DNA of 64,000 nt, from contig NZ_JAGGQP010000001.1 in assembly GCF_018613235.1 (NCBI RefSeq), positions 28,253-92,252 on the forward strand. Reading direction: 5' to 3'. This DNA is from Bacillus sp. ISL-41. Lineage in GTDB: Bacteria; Bacillota; Bacilli; Bacillales; Cytobacillaceae. This document shows positions 43,751 through 52,081 of this stretch, in pieces. Under the pieces are notes generated by a model, which was not told the DNA's origin, ran no database searches, and saw nothing but the letters and a program-made list of their open reading frames with translations. Made by a program: the position numbers and the translations under genes. Each line of letters opens with the position of its first letter. The stretch's first letter is position 1.

Positions 43751-44959
43751 TTGCAGGATCAGCTTTTTAAAAAGATAGAAAACCTTTTTCCGGAAATGGT
43801 GGAAATCCGCCGGTATATGCACCAACATCCTGAATTGTCTTTCCAGGAATTGAACACAGCTCAATATATCCAATCGTATTATGAAAAACTTGGCGTTGAG
43901 GTCCGTGCCAATGTGGGCGGAAATGGCGTAGTCGCAAAAATTCACGGTGCAAAGCCTGGAAAAACGGTCGCCCTCAGAGCTGATTTTGATGCCCTGCCGA
44001 TTCAGGACGAGAAAGATGTACCATATAAATCATTAGTTCCCGGTGTGATGCATGCATGCGGCCATGATGGCCACACAGCAACATTATTGGTGCTTGCAAA
44101 GGTACTGTATGAAAACAGGGCAAATTTGCAGGGAACGTATGTGATGATCCACCAGCATGCTGAGGAGTACGCTCCAGGCGGGGCAATCTCGATGATTGAG
44201 GACGGCTGTCTTGAAGACGTAGATGTCATTTTCGGCACCCATCTGTGGGCCACTGAGCCGACAGGAACCATCCAATACAGAATTGGACCAATCATGGCAG
44301 CAGCAGACCGGTTTGAAATAGCGATTCAGGGAAAAGGCGGGCACGGCGCCCAGCCGCATAAAACAAAGGACGCCATCGTCGCTGGAGCTCAGCTTGTTAC
44401 GACCTTACAGCAAATTGTCAGCCGACGTGTCGATCCTGTTGATTCGGCAGTCGTGACAGTCGGTTCATTCGTTGCAGACAATGCCTTTAATGTAATTGCC
44501 GATAAAGCAAAGCTGATCGGTACAGTAAGGACATTCAACGAATCAACCAGGGATTTCATTGCAGCGGAAATTGAAAAAGTAGTCCATGGCACCTGCCTGG
44601 CAACAGACTGCACCTATGATTACCAGTATGAGAAAGGCTATCCAGCCGTCGTCAACCATGCAGCAGAAACTGAGTTCCTGATTGACTGCGCAACTAAAGT
44701 ACCGGAAGTGACAAAAATAGAAGAAAGTGACCCTCAAATGGGCGGCGAGGACTTTGCCTACTATCTGCAAAATGTAAAAGGCACCTTCTTCTTCACCGGA
44801 GCAAAGCCGGAAACAGACGGGTCGTATCCACACCATCACCCAAGATTCGATTTTGATGAAAAAGCGATGGTCATTGCCGCAAAGACTCTTTGCGCAGCCG
44901 CACTCAACTATCAAACAAAGGAACAAACTAAACACGAAAAAAGCGAGACATTAGCTTAA
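43751..44959 (+). CDS. yhaA: M20-family amidohydrolase YhaA
   Basis: A ~402-residue M20/hippurate hydrolase-type metallopeptidase that hydrolyses N-acyl amino acids. It has RADFDALP, HACGHDGHTA, HQHAEEYAPGG and GGEDFAYY, giving the metal ligands (Cys, two His, Glu, His). The start is likely TTG at 43751: AGGAGATGA is five bases upstream, and the ATG at 43742 lies within it. Position before ecsC matches yhaA in B. subtilis. Confidence 0.9.
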   Translation: MQDQLFKKIENLFPEMVEIRRYMHQHPELSFQELNTAQYIQSYYEKLGVEVRANVGGNGVVAKIHGAKPGKTVALRADFDALPIQDEKDVPYKSLVPGVMHACGHDGHTATLLVLAKVLYENRANLQGTYVMIHQHAEEYAPGGAISMIEDGCLEDVDVIFGTHLWATEPTGTIQYRIGPIMAAADRFEIAIQGKGGHGAQPHKTKDAIVAGAQLVTTLQQIVSRRVDPVDSAVVTVGSFVADNAFNVIADKAKLIGTVRTFNESTRDFIAAEIEKVVHGTCLATDCTYDYQYEKGYPAVVNHAAETEFLIDCATKVPEVTKIEESDPQMGGEDFAYYLQNVKGTFFFTGAKPETDGSYPHHHPRFDFDEKAMVIAAKTLCAAALNYQTKEQTKHEKSETLA

Positions 44960-44971
44960 AGTTCATACAAA

Positions 44972-45006
44972 AAACACCTCCGCTAGTCATAGCTGCGGAG
45001 GTGTTT
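44972..45006. terminator. Bidirectional terminator between yhaA and ecsC
   Basis: AAACACCTCCGC / GCGGAGGTGTTT with an 11-nt loop, overlapping the ecsC 3' end; A- and T-runs on both sides. Confidence 0.85.
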
Positions 45007-45709
45007 GCAGTATTCTCATTCTATAAGCATTCATTGCTGTTTCCCCTAGCTGGTCAAGCAGATTATAATTTGCGTAAGCTCCCACAACAGCCCCAATCCC
45101 AGGCATTAACTGCAGCATTTTCGCAAAATCGATATAATCTCTGTACTCCTGCTGAAATTGCTGCCAATCCAGCTCTGTTAATTCAGCTTTTCTTGCTTCC
45201 CAATTTTCAATCAAATCCAGGGTCTGCTTCCGTTGTTCATCACTTGAAAAAGCCAGCTGAAAGATATATAGGATAAATAACCTTTCTTCATACCTTGATG
45301 GATCGAACCCATAAACAGATGCAGCATCGAATAAGAATTTCATTTTTATCGATAAAAGCAATGGAAAATCAGCCATTCCGAGCAGTATGCCCCCTGCTCC
45401 AGTTCCAGCTCCCTCTAAAGCCGCCGTCCTCTTGTATGCGGATAGCTTTTTATAAAGCTCCCGGTCTTTCTCAGCAAGAGTCAGCCCTGTTCCCTGATGC
45501 TTTTTCGTCGTGTAATTCGATCCCGCCAGAGTAGCCTTGACCATATTTTTAATGCTTTCCGTTAAAAATTGATGGACTCTGTCTGGAATTAGTTCATTCA
45601 CTTTCGTCTGCGCTCTTTTAGATGCACGCGCCAAAAGGCTAGAGCGTTTATTCAGCTTCCGCTTCCAGGCGAGAACCTCTTCATAAGCTTTCAACTCATA
45701 ATCATTCAA
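44987..45709 (-). CDS. ecsC: EcsC protein
   Basis: A 240-residue EcsC-family protein (ALEGAGTGAGGILLGMADFPLL, a glycine-rich membrane-associated segment). The function is unknown, though it is conserved behind EcsAB. The start is probably TTG at 45709, five bases after AAGGGGTGA; the GTG at 45718 sits within that site. A terminator-like hairpin separates it from ecsB. Confidence 0.88.
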   Translation of the reverse strand: MNDYELKAYEEVLAWKRKLNKRSSLLARASKRAQTKVNELIPDRVHQFLTESIKNMVKATLAGSNYTTKKHQGTGLTLAEKDRELYKKLSAYKRTAALEGAGTGAGGILLGMADFPLLLSIKMKFLFDAASVYGFDPSRYEERLFILYIFQLAFSSDEQRKQTLDLIENWEARKAELTELDWQQFQQEYRDYIDFAKMLQLMPGIGAVVGAYANYNLLDQLGETAMNAYRMRILQTPPQL

Positions 45710-45764
45710 AGCTTTCACCCCTTGTTTTTACTAATACGCGCCAAACGCAAAAACGATTCAAAAA

Positions 45765-45804
45765 ATCCTTTTCATAAAAGCTTAAAGCGATTACGAAAAG
45801 GATT
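45765..45804 (-). terminator. Terminator after ecsB
   Basis: AATCCTTTTC / GAAAAGGATT around a ~20-nt loop, followed by six T on the minus strand. Confidence 0.7.
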
Positions 45805-45809
45805 ATTGA

Positions 45810-47021
45810 TTAAGATTTCAGCTTGCTCTGGCTGTAAAAATAAACAAAAAACAGCGAGAACGCGATTCCAGAAGCCAATACGATTGCTGCTGACAGCCAT
45901 TCTCCTTTAATCAGAATTGTCCCCGCAAATACAGCTGCCTGAAAAATCATAATTCCCAATAGCAAGCTCGTAAAGGACTTCTTTCTTGCATTCTCCGGCA
46001 CCGGATACAGACCGACCCATAGTTTGTTTTGATGATGGTTCCATAACGGCAAAAGCTGGAACCCTGTCAAATACATGAATAGCAAAGCAAACAAAATTTG
46101 TCCCGGCCCATATGAGAGGAAATAAAGCGCTGCTCCCCCTATAAGTGTAAGGCGGACAAGCAATCCGAAATAATCACCGGACCTCGCGAAGGTCCTTAAG
46201 TAAAGATGGCTGAAGGCCAGGTCCTGCTTATAAGGAATGATGTTAACCAGCCAGTCGAGCCACTTCCTCCTTTTCGTGCGGTCCCGCAGCTTCGGAACAT
46301 CCGTAAACATATTGGCCACACGGTAAAAGGCGTTCATCCGTCTTTCTTCGTCCTCGATCAACTGCTCCCACTTCAAGCCCTTGTCCTTCGCCTGTTTTTG
46401 ATAATACAAATACAGCAGGATCAAAGCACCGATCGGAACCGCAGCAAAAATCAGCTGGGCTCCTGAAAAGATAAAATACAAAAGCACTGTATTGATACAA
46501 AAACGAATGATGCTGTCCGTCAATTTTACATTTCTCTCGATAAAGTACTGTACATTCCAGCGGATCAGGATATTGAACCATTTTATCAGGATGAGTGCGA
46601 TCAATAAGATGAAAAACGATTTGAAGTCAGCACCATGTATTTTTACATGGAGCGGCATCAGCACCGCGAGTACCATCAGCAATAAATAGGATTGCAGGCT
46701 CAGGCTGAATACAATAGATTTCCTGAAGAAATCATCCAATCTGGTTTCGAGCGGCAATAGAAATATTTTATCCGCCTCGGTCAAAAATGTCTGGATCGGG
46801 CTGTATGTAAGTAAGGATGCAAGAATCAATGCGATGATCCATGCTGCCGGGAAATCCGGCTGCAGAGTATCAATCCACTCTTGATAGTAGAAAGCGGCTG
46901 TTCCCAATAAAAACAGGACAACAATCACTAAATGGCCATTAAAAATGTATCGCAGGTAGCTTCCGGTTTCTTTGGCAAAAGTACCGAAACGCTCCTTCCA
47001 TAAATGCTGCGGATTAAACAT
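45810..47021 (-). CDS. ecsB: EcsB, ABC transporter membrane subunit
   Basis: A 403-residue integral membrane subunit of the Ecs ABC transporter with about ten membrane segments. It overlaps ecsA by 8 bases. In B. subtilis, Ecs is needed for secretion, competence, sporulation and activity of the intramembrane protease RasP. The transported substrate is not established; lipopeptide or signal-peptide export is one model. Confidence 0.9.
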   Translation of the reverse strand: MFNPQHLWKERFGTFAKETGSYLRYIFNGHLVIVVLFLLGTAAFYYQEWIDTLQPDFPAAWIIALILASLLTYSPIQTFLTEADKIFLLPLETRLDDFFRKSIVFSLSLQSYLLLMVLAVLMPLHVKIHGADFKSFFILLIALILIKWFNILIRWNVQYFIERNVKLTDSIIRFCINTVLLYFIFSGAQLIFAAVPIGALILLYLYYQKQAKDKGLKWEQLIEDEERRMNAFYRVANMFTDVPKLRDRTKRRKWLDWLVNIIPYKQDLAFSHLYLRTFARSGDYFGLLVRLTLIGGAALYFLSYGPGQILFALLFMYLTGFQLLPLWNHHQNKLWVGLYPVPENARKKSFTSLLLGIMIFQAAVFAGTILIKGEWLSAAIVLASGIAFSLFFVYFYSQSKLKS

Positions 47022-47754
47022 AGTCTTCTTCCTTCGTCAGTTGGATATACAAATCATCCAATGTCGCACCAGGCATCTTGAACTGTTCCCGCAGCTCTTC
47101 AAGCGTTCCAAGTGCCCTGACCTCTCCATTATGGAGAATGACAAAACGATCGCAATATCGTTCAGCCGTTGCAAGGATATGCGTTGACATCAGGATGCCA
47201 GCACCATTTTCCTTCATCTTGTCCATCAGATCCAAGAGGGATTGAATTCCAAGAGGGTCAAGACCGACAAATGGCTCATCGACAATATAAAGGGAAGGTT
47301 GTACCAAAAACGCGCACATGATCATGACCTTCTGCTTCATCCCTTTTGAAAAATGGGCCGGGAACCATTTCAGCCTTTTGCTCATCCTGAACTCTTTTAA
47401 TAAAGCAGCTATTCGCTTCTCATATTCTTTTTCATCAAGGCCATATGCCATGGCAGTCAGCCGGAGATGCTCTTCAAGAGTCAGTTCTTCGTAAAGAATA
47501 GGGGTTTCAGGCACAAAGGTGAACTGCTTCCTGTATTCCTCTTTGCCTTCCAAAAAGGTCCTGCCATTGATCTTGATTTCACCTTTATGTGGTTCCATCA
47601 GACCGATTACATGCTTGATTGTCGTACTTTTTCCGGCACCGTTCAGCCCGATTAATCCCACGATTTCATTTTCATTGACAGTGAAGCTCACATTTTTCAA
47701 AACCGGATTTCGTGTATATCCGCCGGTCACCTCATTAATTTCCAATAAAGACAT
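47014..47754 (-). CDS. ecsA: EcsA, ABC transporter ATPase
   Basis: A 246-residue ABC ATPase with Walker A GLNGAGKSTT, signature FSKGMKQK, Walker B LYIVDEPFVGLDPLG and STHILATAE. ATG at 47754 after GGAAGGACG. Partner of EcsB. Confidence 0.93.
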   Translation of the reverse strand: MSLLEINEVTGGYTRNPVLKNVSFTVNENEIVGLIGLNGAGKSTTIKHVIGLMEPHKGEIKINGRTFLEGKEEYRKQFTFVPETPILYEELTLEEHLRLTAMAYGLDEKEYEKRIAALLKEFRMSKRLKWFPAHFSKGMKQKVMIMCAFLVQPSLYIVDEPFVGLDPLGIQSLLDLMDKMKENGAGILMSTHILATAERYCDRFVILHNGEVRALGTLEELREQFKMPGATLDDLYIQLTKEEDYV

Positions 47755-47904
47755 GCACAACGTCCTTCCAGTTCGTATTTCTGTACCGTTATTTTAACAA
47801 ATACAGCTCCATTAGGAAAAGCTTCAACTTATTTCGAAACTTTTTCGCATATAAGCTCCCGATCGGGGCATCATAATTTTTGAAGGGGAAACAAGCAATA
47901 ATTC

Positions 47905-48234
47905 GAAATGAGGTGTCTGTTAAAGACATATAATTCGATTTATAAGCACACTGATTTCAACGTTCAAACAAGGGGATGGTTGCATTGCGCTACGTAAATG
48001 TTAACCCAGCCGTTCAGTAACATCACTCCACATTCTGAAATGAGGTGTGTGTCGCAGATCACTTCCCGCTTTATAAGTTGTGAAACCGACTAAAGCAGAC
48101 AGGGGATGGTCCGATTGAACCAGGTACTGAATAACCCAACATTTTTGTAAATTCAAATGAATTGACAAATGAGGTGTTTATCAAAGGTATACCTGCTGAG
48201 AACGTCAATGAACAGTAAATCGTTTTCCCTTCAG
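47905..48234 (+). repeat. ~130-bp tandem repeat, three copies, between ecsA and hit
   Basis: AAATGAGGTGT occurs at 47907, 48039 and 48168 (steps 132 and 129). About 61-64 bases later comes AGGGGATGGT (47971, 48101), replaced in the third copy by AGGGACAGGA, the start of the terminator at 48235. TTTATAAG is shared by the first two copies at the same offset. The segment after AGGTG can form a short stem in each copy with different bases. Candidate leader or small RNA; no clear match to a known riboswitch. Confidence 0.7.
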
Positions 48235-48272
48235 GGACAGGATTCCATGCGGATCCTGTCCTTTCTTTCTTT
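48235..48272 (+). terminator. Terminator ending the tandem-repeat transcript
   Basis: GGACAGGAT, a 9-nt loop and ATCCTGTCC, then TTTCTTTCTTT on the plus strand; 61 bases upstream of hit. Confidence 0.85.
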
Positions 48273-48333
48273 ATGTTTATTGGCAAAATATGATAAAATA
48301 CCAGAAACATGACCAATAGAAAGGGTGGAATAA

Positions 48334-48753
48334 ATGAGTGACTGTATTTTTTGCAAAATCATCAATGGCGACATTCCCTCAAGCAAGGTTTACGAGGACG
48401 AAAATGTACTGGCATTCCTCGATATCAGTCAGGTAACAAAAGGACATACACTTGTCATCCCTAAAGTACATAAGGAAAATGTCTATGAATTAACGGACGA
48501 AATAGCGGCGAATGTATTCAAGGCTGTTCCTAAAGTCGCCAATGCAATCAAGGCTGCATATGAACCAATCGGATTGAATGTTCTTCAAAATAATGGTGAA
48601 GCAGCCGGCCAATCTGTCTTCCACTTCCATATGCACTTGATTCCGCGCTATGGCAATGGTGATGGCTTCGGAGCAGTTTGGAAAACACATCAGGATCAAT
48701 ATACATCGGACGATTACCAAAAAATCGCTGCAGAAATCAATAGCAAGATTTAG
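48334..48753 (+). CDS. hit: HIT-family nucleotide hydrolase
   Basis: A 139-residue histidine-triad protein (HFHMHLIPR near residues 95-103; N-terminal CIFCKIINGDIPSSKVYED with a CxxC zinc pair). It hydrolyses nucleotide phosphoramidates or similar. ATG after AAGGGTGG. Divergent from ecsA as in B. subtilis. Confidence 0.95.
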   Translation: MSDCIFCKIINGDIPSSKVYEDENVLAFLDISQVTKGHTLVIPKVHKENVYELTDEIAANVFKAVPKVANAIKAAYEPIGLNVLQNNGEAAGQSVFHFHMHLIPRYGNGDGFGAVWKTHQDQYTSDDYQKIAAEINSKI

Positions 48754-48779
48754 ACTCCCGCCATTGCGGGAGTTTTTTT
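48754..48779 (+). terminator. Terminator of hit
   Basis: ACTCCCGC-CATT-GCGGGAGT followed by seven T. Confidence 0.9.
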
Positions 48780-48816
48780 AATGTATGAATCAGATTCTTC
48801 TTTGGATAGGTACAGT

Positions 48817-49150
48817 GTTTGTCCAATGGCCTTTATCGGACAGTTTTTCTGCTATTTCACCCGCTTTTGTCCGATAGAGCCTTTCTATCGGACACTTTTT
48901 GCTCTGCTTCACCCGCGTTTGTCCAATAGAGCCTTCCTATCGGACACTTTTTGTCCTTCTTCTCTCACGTTTGTCCGATACAGCCTCCCTATCCGACACT
49001 TTTTGTCCTTCTTCTCTCGCGTTTGTCCGATACAGCCTTCCTATCCGACACTTTTTGACGTTCTCCCCTCGGATTTGTCCGATAGAATCTTCCTATTGGA
49101 CAATTTTTGACTTTCCACCCTCATGTTTGTCCGATAGACTTTCTCTCGGA
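48817..49150 (+). repeat. Intergenic 52-bp tandem array of terminator-like units (array E)
   Basis: The core GTCCGATA (or GTCCAATA/GTCCAATG) recurs at 48821, 48869, 48921, 48973, 49025, 49077 and 49129 (steps 48, then five of 52). In most units TGTCCGATA pairs with TATCGGACA across an 8-9 nt loop and is followed by CTTTTTG. The last copy is cut short. It fills the gap between hit and serC; the remaining ~185 bases before serC show nothing else I can name. Confidence 0.96.
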
Positions 49151-49335
49151 AGCATTGGCGTCTACCTGTCCATACAGCTATCTGTTTCTTTCGTCATATG
49201 TAAAGAAATTCGCACTTCTTGAAAAGTAATTAAATTTTTCTGAAAACATTAGAATTCTGCCTGATTTTCTGGTAGCATGATAATAACTTTAACACATTAA
49301 AGAAATACCGTAATTTAATTTTCGGGGGGATCCAC

Positions 49336-50418
49336 TTGAAACGAGCTCTCAATTTTAATGCTGGTCCAGCTGCACTGCCTGAGGCTGTACTGGCGAAAGC
49401 AGAAAAAGAAATGATGAATTACCAAAACAGCGGCATGGGCGTAATGGAGCTTAGCCATCGCAGCAATGAATTCGAAGACATAAATGAACGCACAAAAAAT
49501 TTACTAAGGGGGCTGCTAAACATTCCTGATGATTATGAAATCCTTTTACTCCAGGGTGGTGCAAGCCTGCAGTTCTCAATGATACCAATGAACCTTCTTG
49601 AGGAAGGAGAGGCAGCGAGTTATGTCCTTACCGGCACATGGTCAGAGAAAGCGTTCAAAGAAGCTCAGAAGATCGGAAAGGCAGTGATTGCCGCTTCATC
49701 CAAACATGACAACTATAGATCAATCCCCAGCACATCAGAAATCGATATACCAGCTGAATCTTCCTACCTCCACATCACGACGAACAATACCATCTATGGA
49801 ACCCAGTGGCATTCTTTTCCTGAGGGCCTGCCTAATCCGCTCGTTGCTGACATGTCCAGTGACATTCTCAGCAGGCCGCTAAATCTATCATCATTTGGTC
49901 TCATCTATGCCGGTGCGCAGAAAAACCTCGGCCCATCAGGTGTCACAGTTGTCATGATCCAAAAGGACTTGCTTAAGCGCTCTAAAACAGGGCTGCCTTC
50001 TATGCTCAATTATCAGGTTCACTCTGACTCAAAATCACTTTATAACACTCCCCCAACATTATCGATTTATTTCCTGATGCTGGTGCTCGAATGGGCTAAA
50101 GCTCTGGGAGGGGTAAAACAGCTTGAAGTTATGAGCAAACTGAAATCAGCACTGCTTTACGATGCAATAGACAGAAGTGATGGGTTCTATACCGGTCATG
50201 CCGAAAAAGGAAGCCGTTCACAAATGAATGTCACTTTCACACTCGAAAATGATGATTTGACTTCAGCCTTCCTGCATGAGGCGGAGGAATCCGGCTTTAC
50301 AGGTCTTGCCGGCCACAGGTCCGTCGGCGGCTGCAGGGCCTCGATCTATAACGCTGTTCCTTTTGAAAACGTAGAGAAACTTGCTGATTTCATGAATTCA
50401 TTCAGAAGCAGAAATTAA
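49336..50418 (+). CDS. serC: Phosphoserine aminotransferase SerC
   Basis: A 360-residue class-V PLP aminotransferase. LNFNAGPAALPEAV at the N-terminus, LLLQGGASLQFSMIP, and YAGAQKNLGPSG with the PLP lysine near 200. It makes phosphoserine from 3-phosphohydroxypyruvate. TTG start at 49336 behind GGGGGGAT. Confidence 0.95.
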   Translation: MKRALNFNAGPAALPEAVLAKAEKEMMNYQNSGMGVMELSHRSNEFEDINERTKNLLRGLLNIPDDYEILLLQGGASLQFSMIPMNLLEEGEAASYVLTGTWSEKAFKEAQKIGKAVIAASSKHDNYRSIPSTSEIDIPAESSYLHITTNNTIYGTQWHSFPEGLPNPLVADMSSDILSRPLNLSSFGLIYAGAQKNLGPSGVTVVMIQKDLLKRSKTGLPSMLNYQVHSDSKSLYNTPPTLSIYFLMLVLEWAKALGGVKQLEVMSKLKSALLYDAIDRSDGFYTGHAEKGSRSQMNVTFTLENDDLTSAFLHEAEESGFTGLAGHRSVGGCRASIYNAVPFENVEKLADFMNSFRSRN

Positions 50419-50497
50419 CAGAATATTAAACCTTTACTCATTAAAAATATATGTTATAATTGGAGAAAGCTTTTCGCTGCAGGCACAGAGAGCACTG

Positions 50498-50540
50498 CAG
50501 GAGGAGTACTAGTTAGCCAGAATAGCAGAGGAGAGATGAG
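50498..50540 (+). promoter_or_regulatory. Putative TRAP-binding NAG-triplet run over the trpP ribosome binding site
   Basis: NAG triplets (GAG, TAG, CAG) at 50498, 50501, 50504, 50510, 50514, 50518, 50523, 50526, 50531 and 50538, with spacers of 0-4 bases. The run covers the ribosome binding site (AGAGGAGAGATGAG). In B. subtilis TRAP represses trpP translation at such a site. Confidence 0.65.
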
Positions 50541-50542
50541 AA

Positions 50543-51061
50543 ATGAATACGAAGAATCTTGTAGCATTGTCACTTTTAGTGGGGATGGGAGCCGTCTTGC
50601 ATACGGTGGTACCAGGTTTTTTCCTTGGGATGAAGCCTGATATGATGCTGACGATGATGTTCCTTGGAATTATCCTGTTTCCTGACAAAAAGAGTGTACT
50701 ATTGGTTGGAGTTGTCACTGGACTGATTTCTGGATTGACTACTACTTTCCCAGGAGGCCTAGTCCCGAACATAATCGACAAGCCTGTCACTGCGTTTGTC
50801 TTTTTCGGAATCCTGATGGCACTTAAAAATTTCAGATTTTCCATTTATACTGCAGCTGGCCTTACAGCACTTGGAACCATAGTGTCAGGAATCGTTTTCC
50901 TCGGTTCTGCCTATTTCCTTATCGGCCTGCCAGGACCATTCACTGCATTATTCGCGGCGGTTGTCCTACCAGCAGCAGCCTTCAACGCCGTTTTTATGGC
51001 CATTCTTTATCCTGTAGCAACGAACATTTTTAAAAGAGCAAAACTAGCTGAAATCAATTAA
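50543..51061 (+). CDS. trpP: TrpP-like tryptophan transporter
   Basis: A 172-residue membrane protein with about five to six segments, of the TrpP/S-component-like family (KNLVALSLLVGMGAVLHTV, GMKPDMMLTMMFLGIILFPD, FPGGLVPNIIDKPVTAFV). Tryptophan uptake in B. subtilis (YhaG). Follows serC, as in B. subtilis, with about 120 bases between them; the NAG-triplet run predicts control by TRAP. Confidence 0.88.
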   Translation: MNTKNLVALSLLVGMGAVLHTVVPGFFLGMKPDMMLTMMFLGIILFPDKKSVLLVGVVTGLISGLTTTFPGGLVPNIIDKPVTAFVFFGILMALKNFRFSIYTAAGLTALGTIVSGIVFLGSAYFLIGLPGPFTALFAAVVLPAAAFNAVFMAILYPVATNIFKRAKLAEIN

Positions 51062-51068
51062 AATTACC

Positions 51069-51100
51069 AGCCCCTGACCATACCGGACAGGGGCTTTGTT
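51069..51100 (+). terminator. Terminator of trpP
   Basis: AGCCCCTG / CAGGGGCT with an 11-nt loop, followed by TTTGTTTTG. Confidence 0.85.
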
Positions 51101-51105
51101 TTGTT

Positions 51106-51297
51106 CTATTGGAATGTGTAAAAGATAATCCCAATCAGTAAAAAAATGGCTCCTCCCCCTGCGAGTGTCCCTGCTCTCTTTCGCAAAAGCGCCTTTGGAG
51201 GATACATGCCTGGCTTCTTTAATGCTAGGAGATGATGGACGGCCCCCACAAAGAAAGCAACGCTGATGAGAAACACTATAGTTGTAAAAATCCCCAC
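51106..51297 (-). CDS. Small hypothetical membrane protein
   Basis: About 63 residues with two hydrophobic segments (IFTTIVFLISVAFFVGAVHHLL and GGAIFLLIGIIFYTF) joined by a basic loop (PPKALLRKRAG). No family recognised. The start is unclear: GTG at 51297 behind AGGAGGGG, or ATG at 51321. Convergent with trpP. Confidence 0.6.
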   Translation of the reverse strand: MGIFTTIVFLISVAFFVGAVHHLLALKKPGMYPPKALLRKRAGTLAGGGAIFLLIGIIFYTFQ

Positions 51298-51471
51298 TCC
51301 CCTCCTCTCCTTCCTGAACATGACCTTAATTTATTTTTATGCCTGTTAATTTAAGGCTATGAAGCTAATAACGTTTATTTGTGCGAGAATAGGAAATTAA
51401 ATATAGAAGAAAAGAGGAATCCGAATTCATTTGGAGAACATATACAGAAAAATTAATGAGGTGGTCAGAGC

Positions 51472-51843
51472 ATGAAAACGAAAAATGTTTTAACAGGAAT
51501 GCTTATAGGTGGTGTTGTAGCAGGGATTGCCACGCTGCTGGCAACTCCGAAGTCAGGATATGAAACAAGGAGAACCCTTCTGGCTAATAAAAATGAATAC
51601 ATCGGATCCATCAAGGATATTAAGGATTCGGCTATGGAATTAAAAAATACAGTGGCCACCGCTTCCAAGGAAGGCAAAGCTTCTATCCAAACATTTATCA
51701 CTGATGTAAAGACAGCTATTTTTGAGTGGAAGCTTGAAACAGAGGAAAATAAGAAAGGTCTTCAGGAGGATGTCATGGAGCTTGAAGATTCAATTAAAGA
51801 ATTGGAAACTGAATTGGCTGCTGCCAATTCCAAAGAAAAATAA
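51472..51843 (+). CDS. yhaH: YhaH, YtxH-domain protein
   Basis: A 123-residue protein. One N-terminal glycine-rich membrane/hydrophobic segment (VLTGMLIGGVVAGIATLLATPKSG, the YtxH signature) is followed by a charged coiled-coil region. YtxH proteins are general-stress associated. Located between trpP and scoC as in B. subtilis. Confidence 0.88.
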   Translation: MKTKNVLTGMLIGGVVAGIATLLATPKSGYETRRTLLANKNEYIGSIKDIKDSAMELKNTVATASKEGKASIQTFITDVKTAIFEWKLETEENKKGLQEDVMELEDSIKELETELAAANSKEK

Positions 51844-51850
51844 TCAGAAT

Positions 51851-51900
51851 AATCCTTCCCCTTAAGTAAATTTTTTCCGGCGGGAAGGATTTTCTTTTTT
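51851..51900 (+). terminator. Terminator of yhaH
   Basis: AATCCTTCCC / GGGAAGGATT around a 21-nt loop, followed by TTTCTTTTTT. Confidence 0.8.
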
Positions 51901-52081
51901 AATCAAGAAAGATATATTATGCAAATTGCTATTTTTTTATAAGAATTAAATAATTACATAAAAACTACACGACATTAGATGGAATTTAACAAATTCAAAA
52001 AATTTTGTAAATTTATATCTTTATTAATTTTTGTTTTATTGGCATAATGAAAATAGAACAATAAAGTAGGTGAATATGAGA

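Noticed and set aside
47971..48020. T-box leader before hit
   Set aside because: AGGGGATGGTTGCATTGCG only loosely resembles the T-box AGGGTGGnACCGCG, occurs twice in tandem, and no specifier loop or aminoacylation-type gene follows.
48817..49150. CRISPR array
   Set aside because: Both the palindromic part and the part between palindromes are conserved from unit to unit. There are no unique spacers and no cas genes.
48781..49222. Reading frames of about 110 codons over array E
   Set aside because: They arise from stop-free hairpin units; composition is Cys/Phe/Pro-rich and unlike any neighbour, and no start signal is present.
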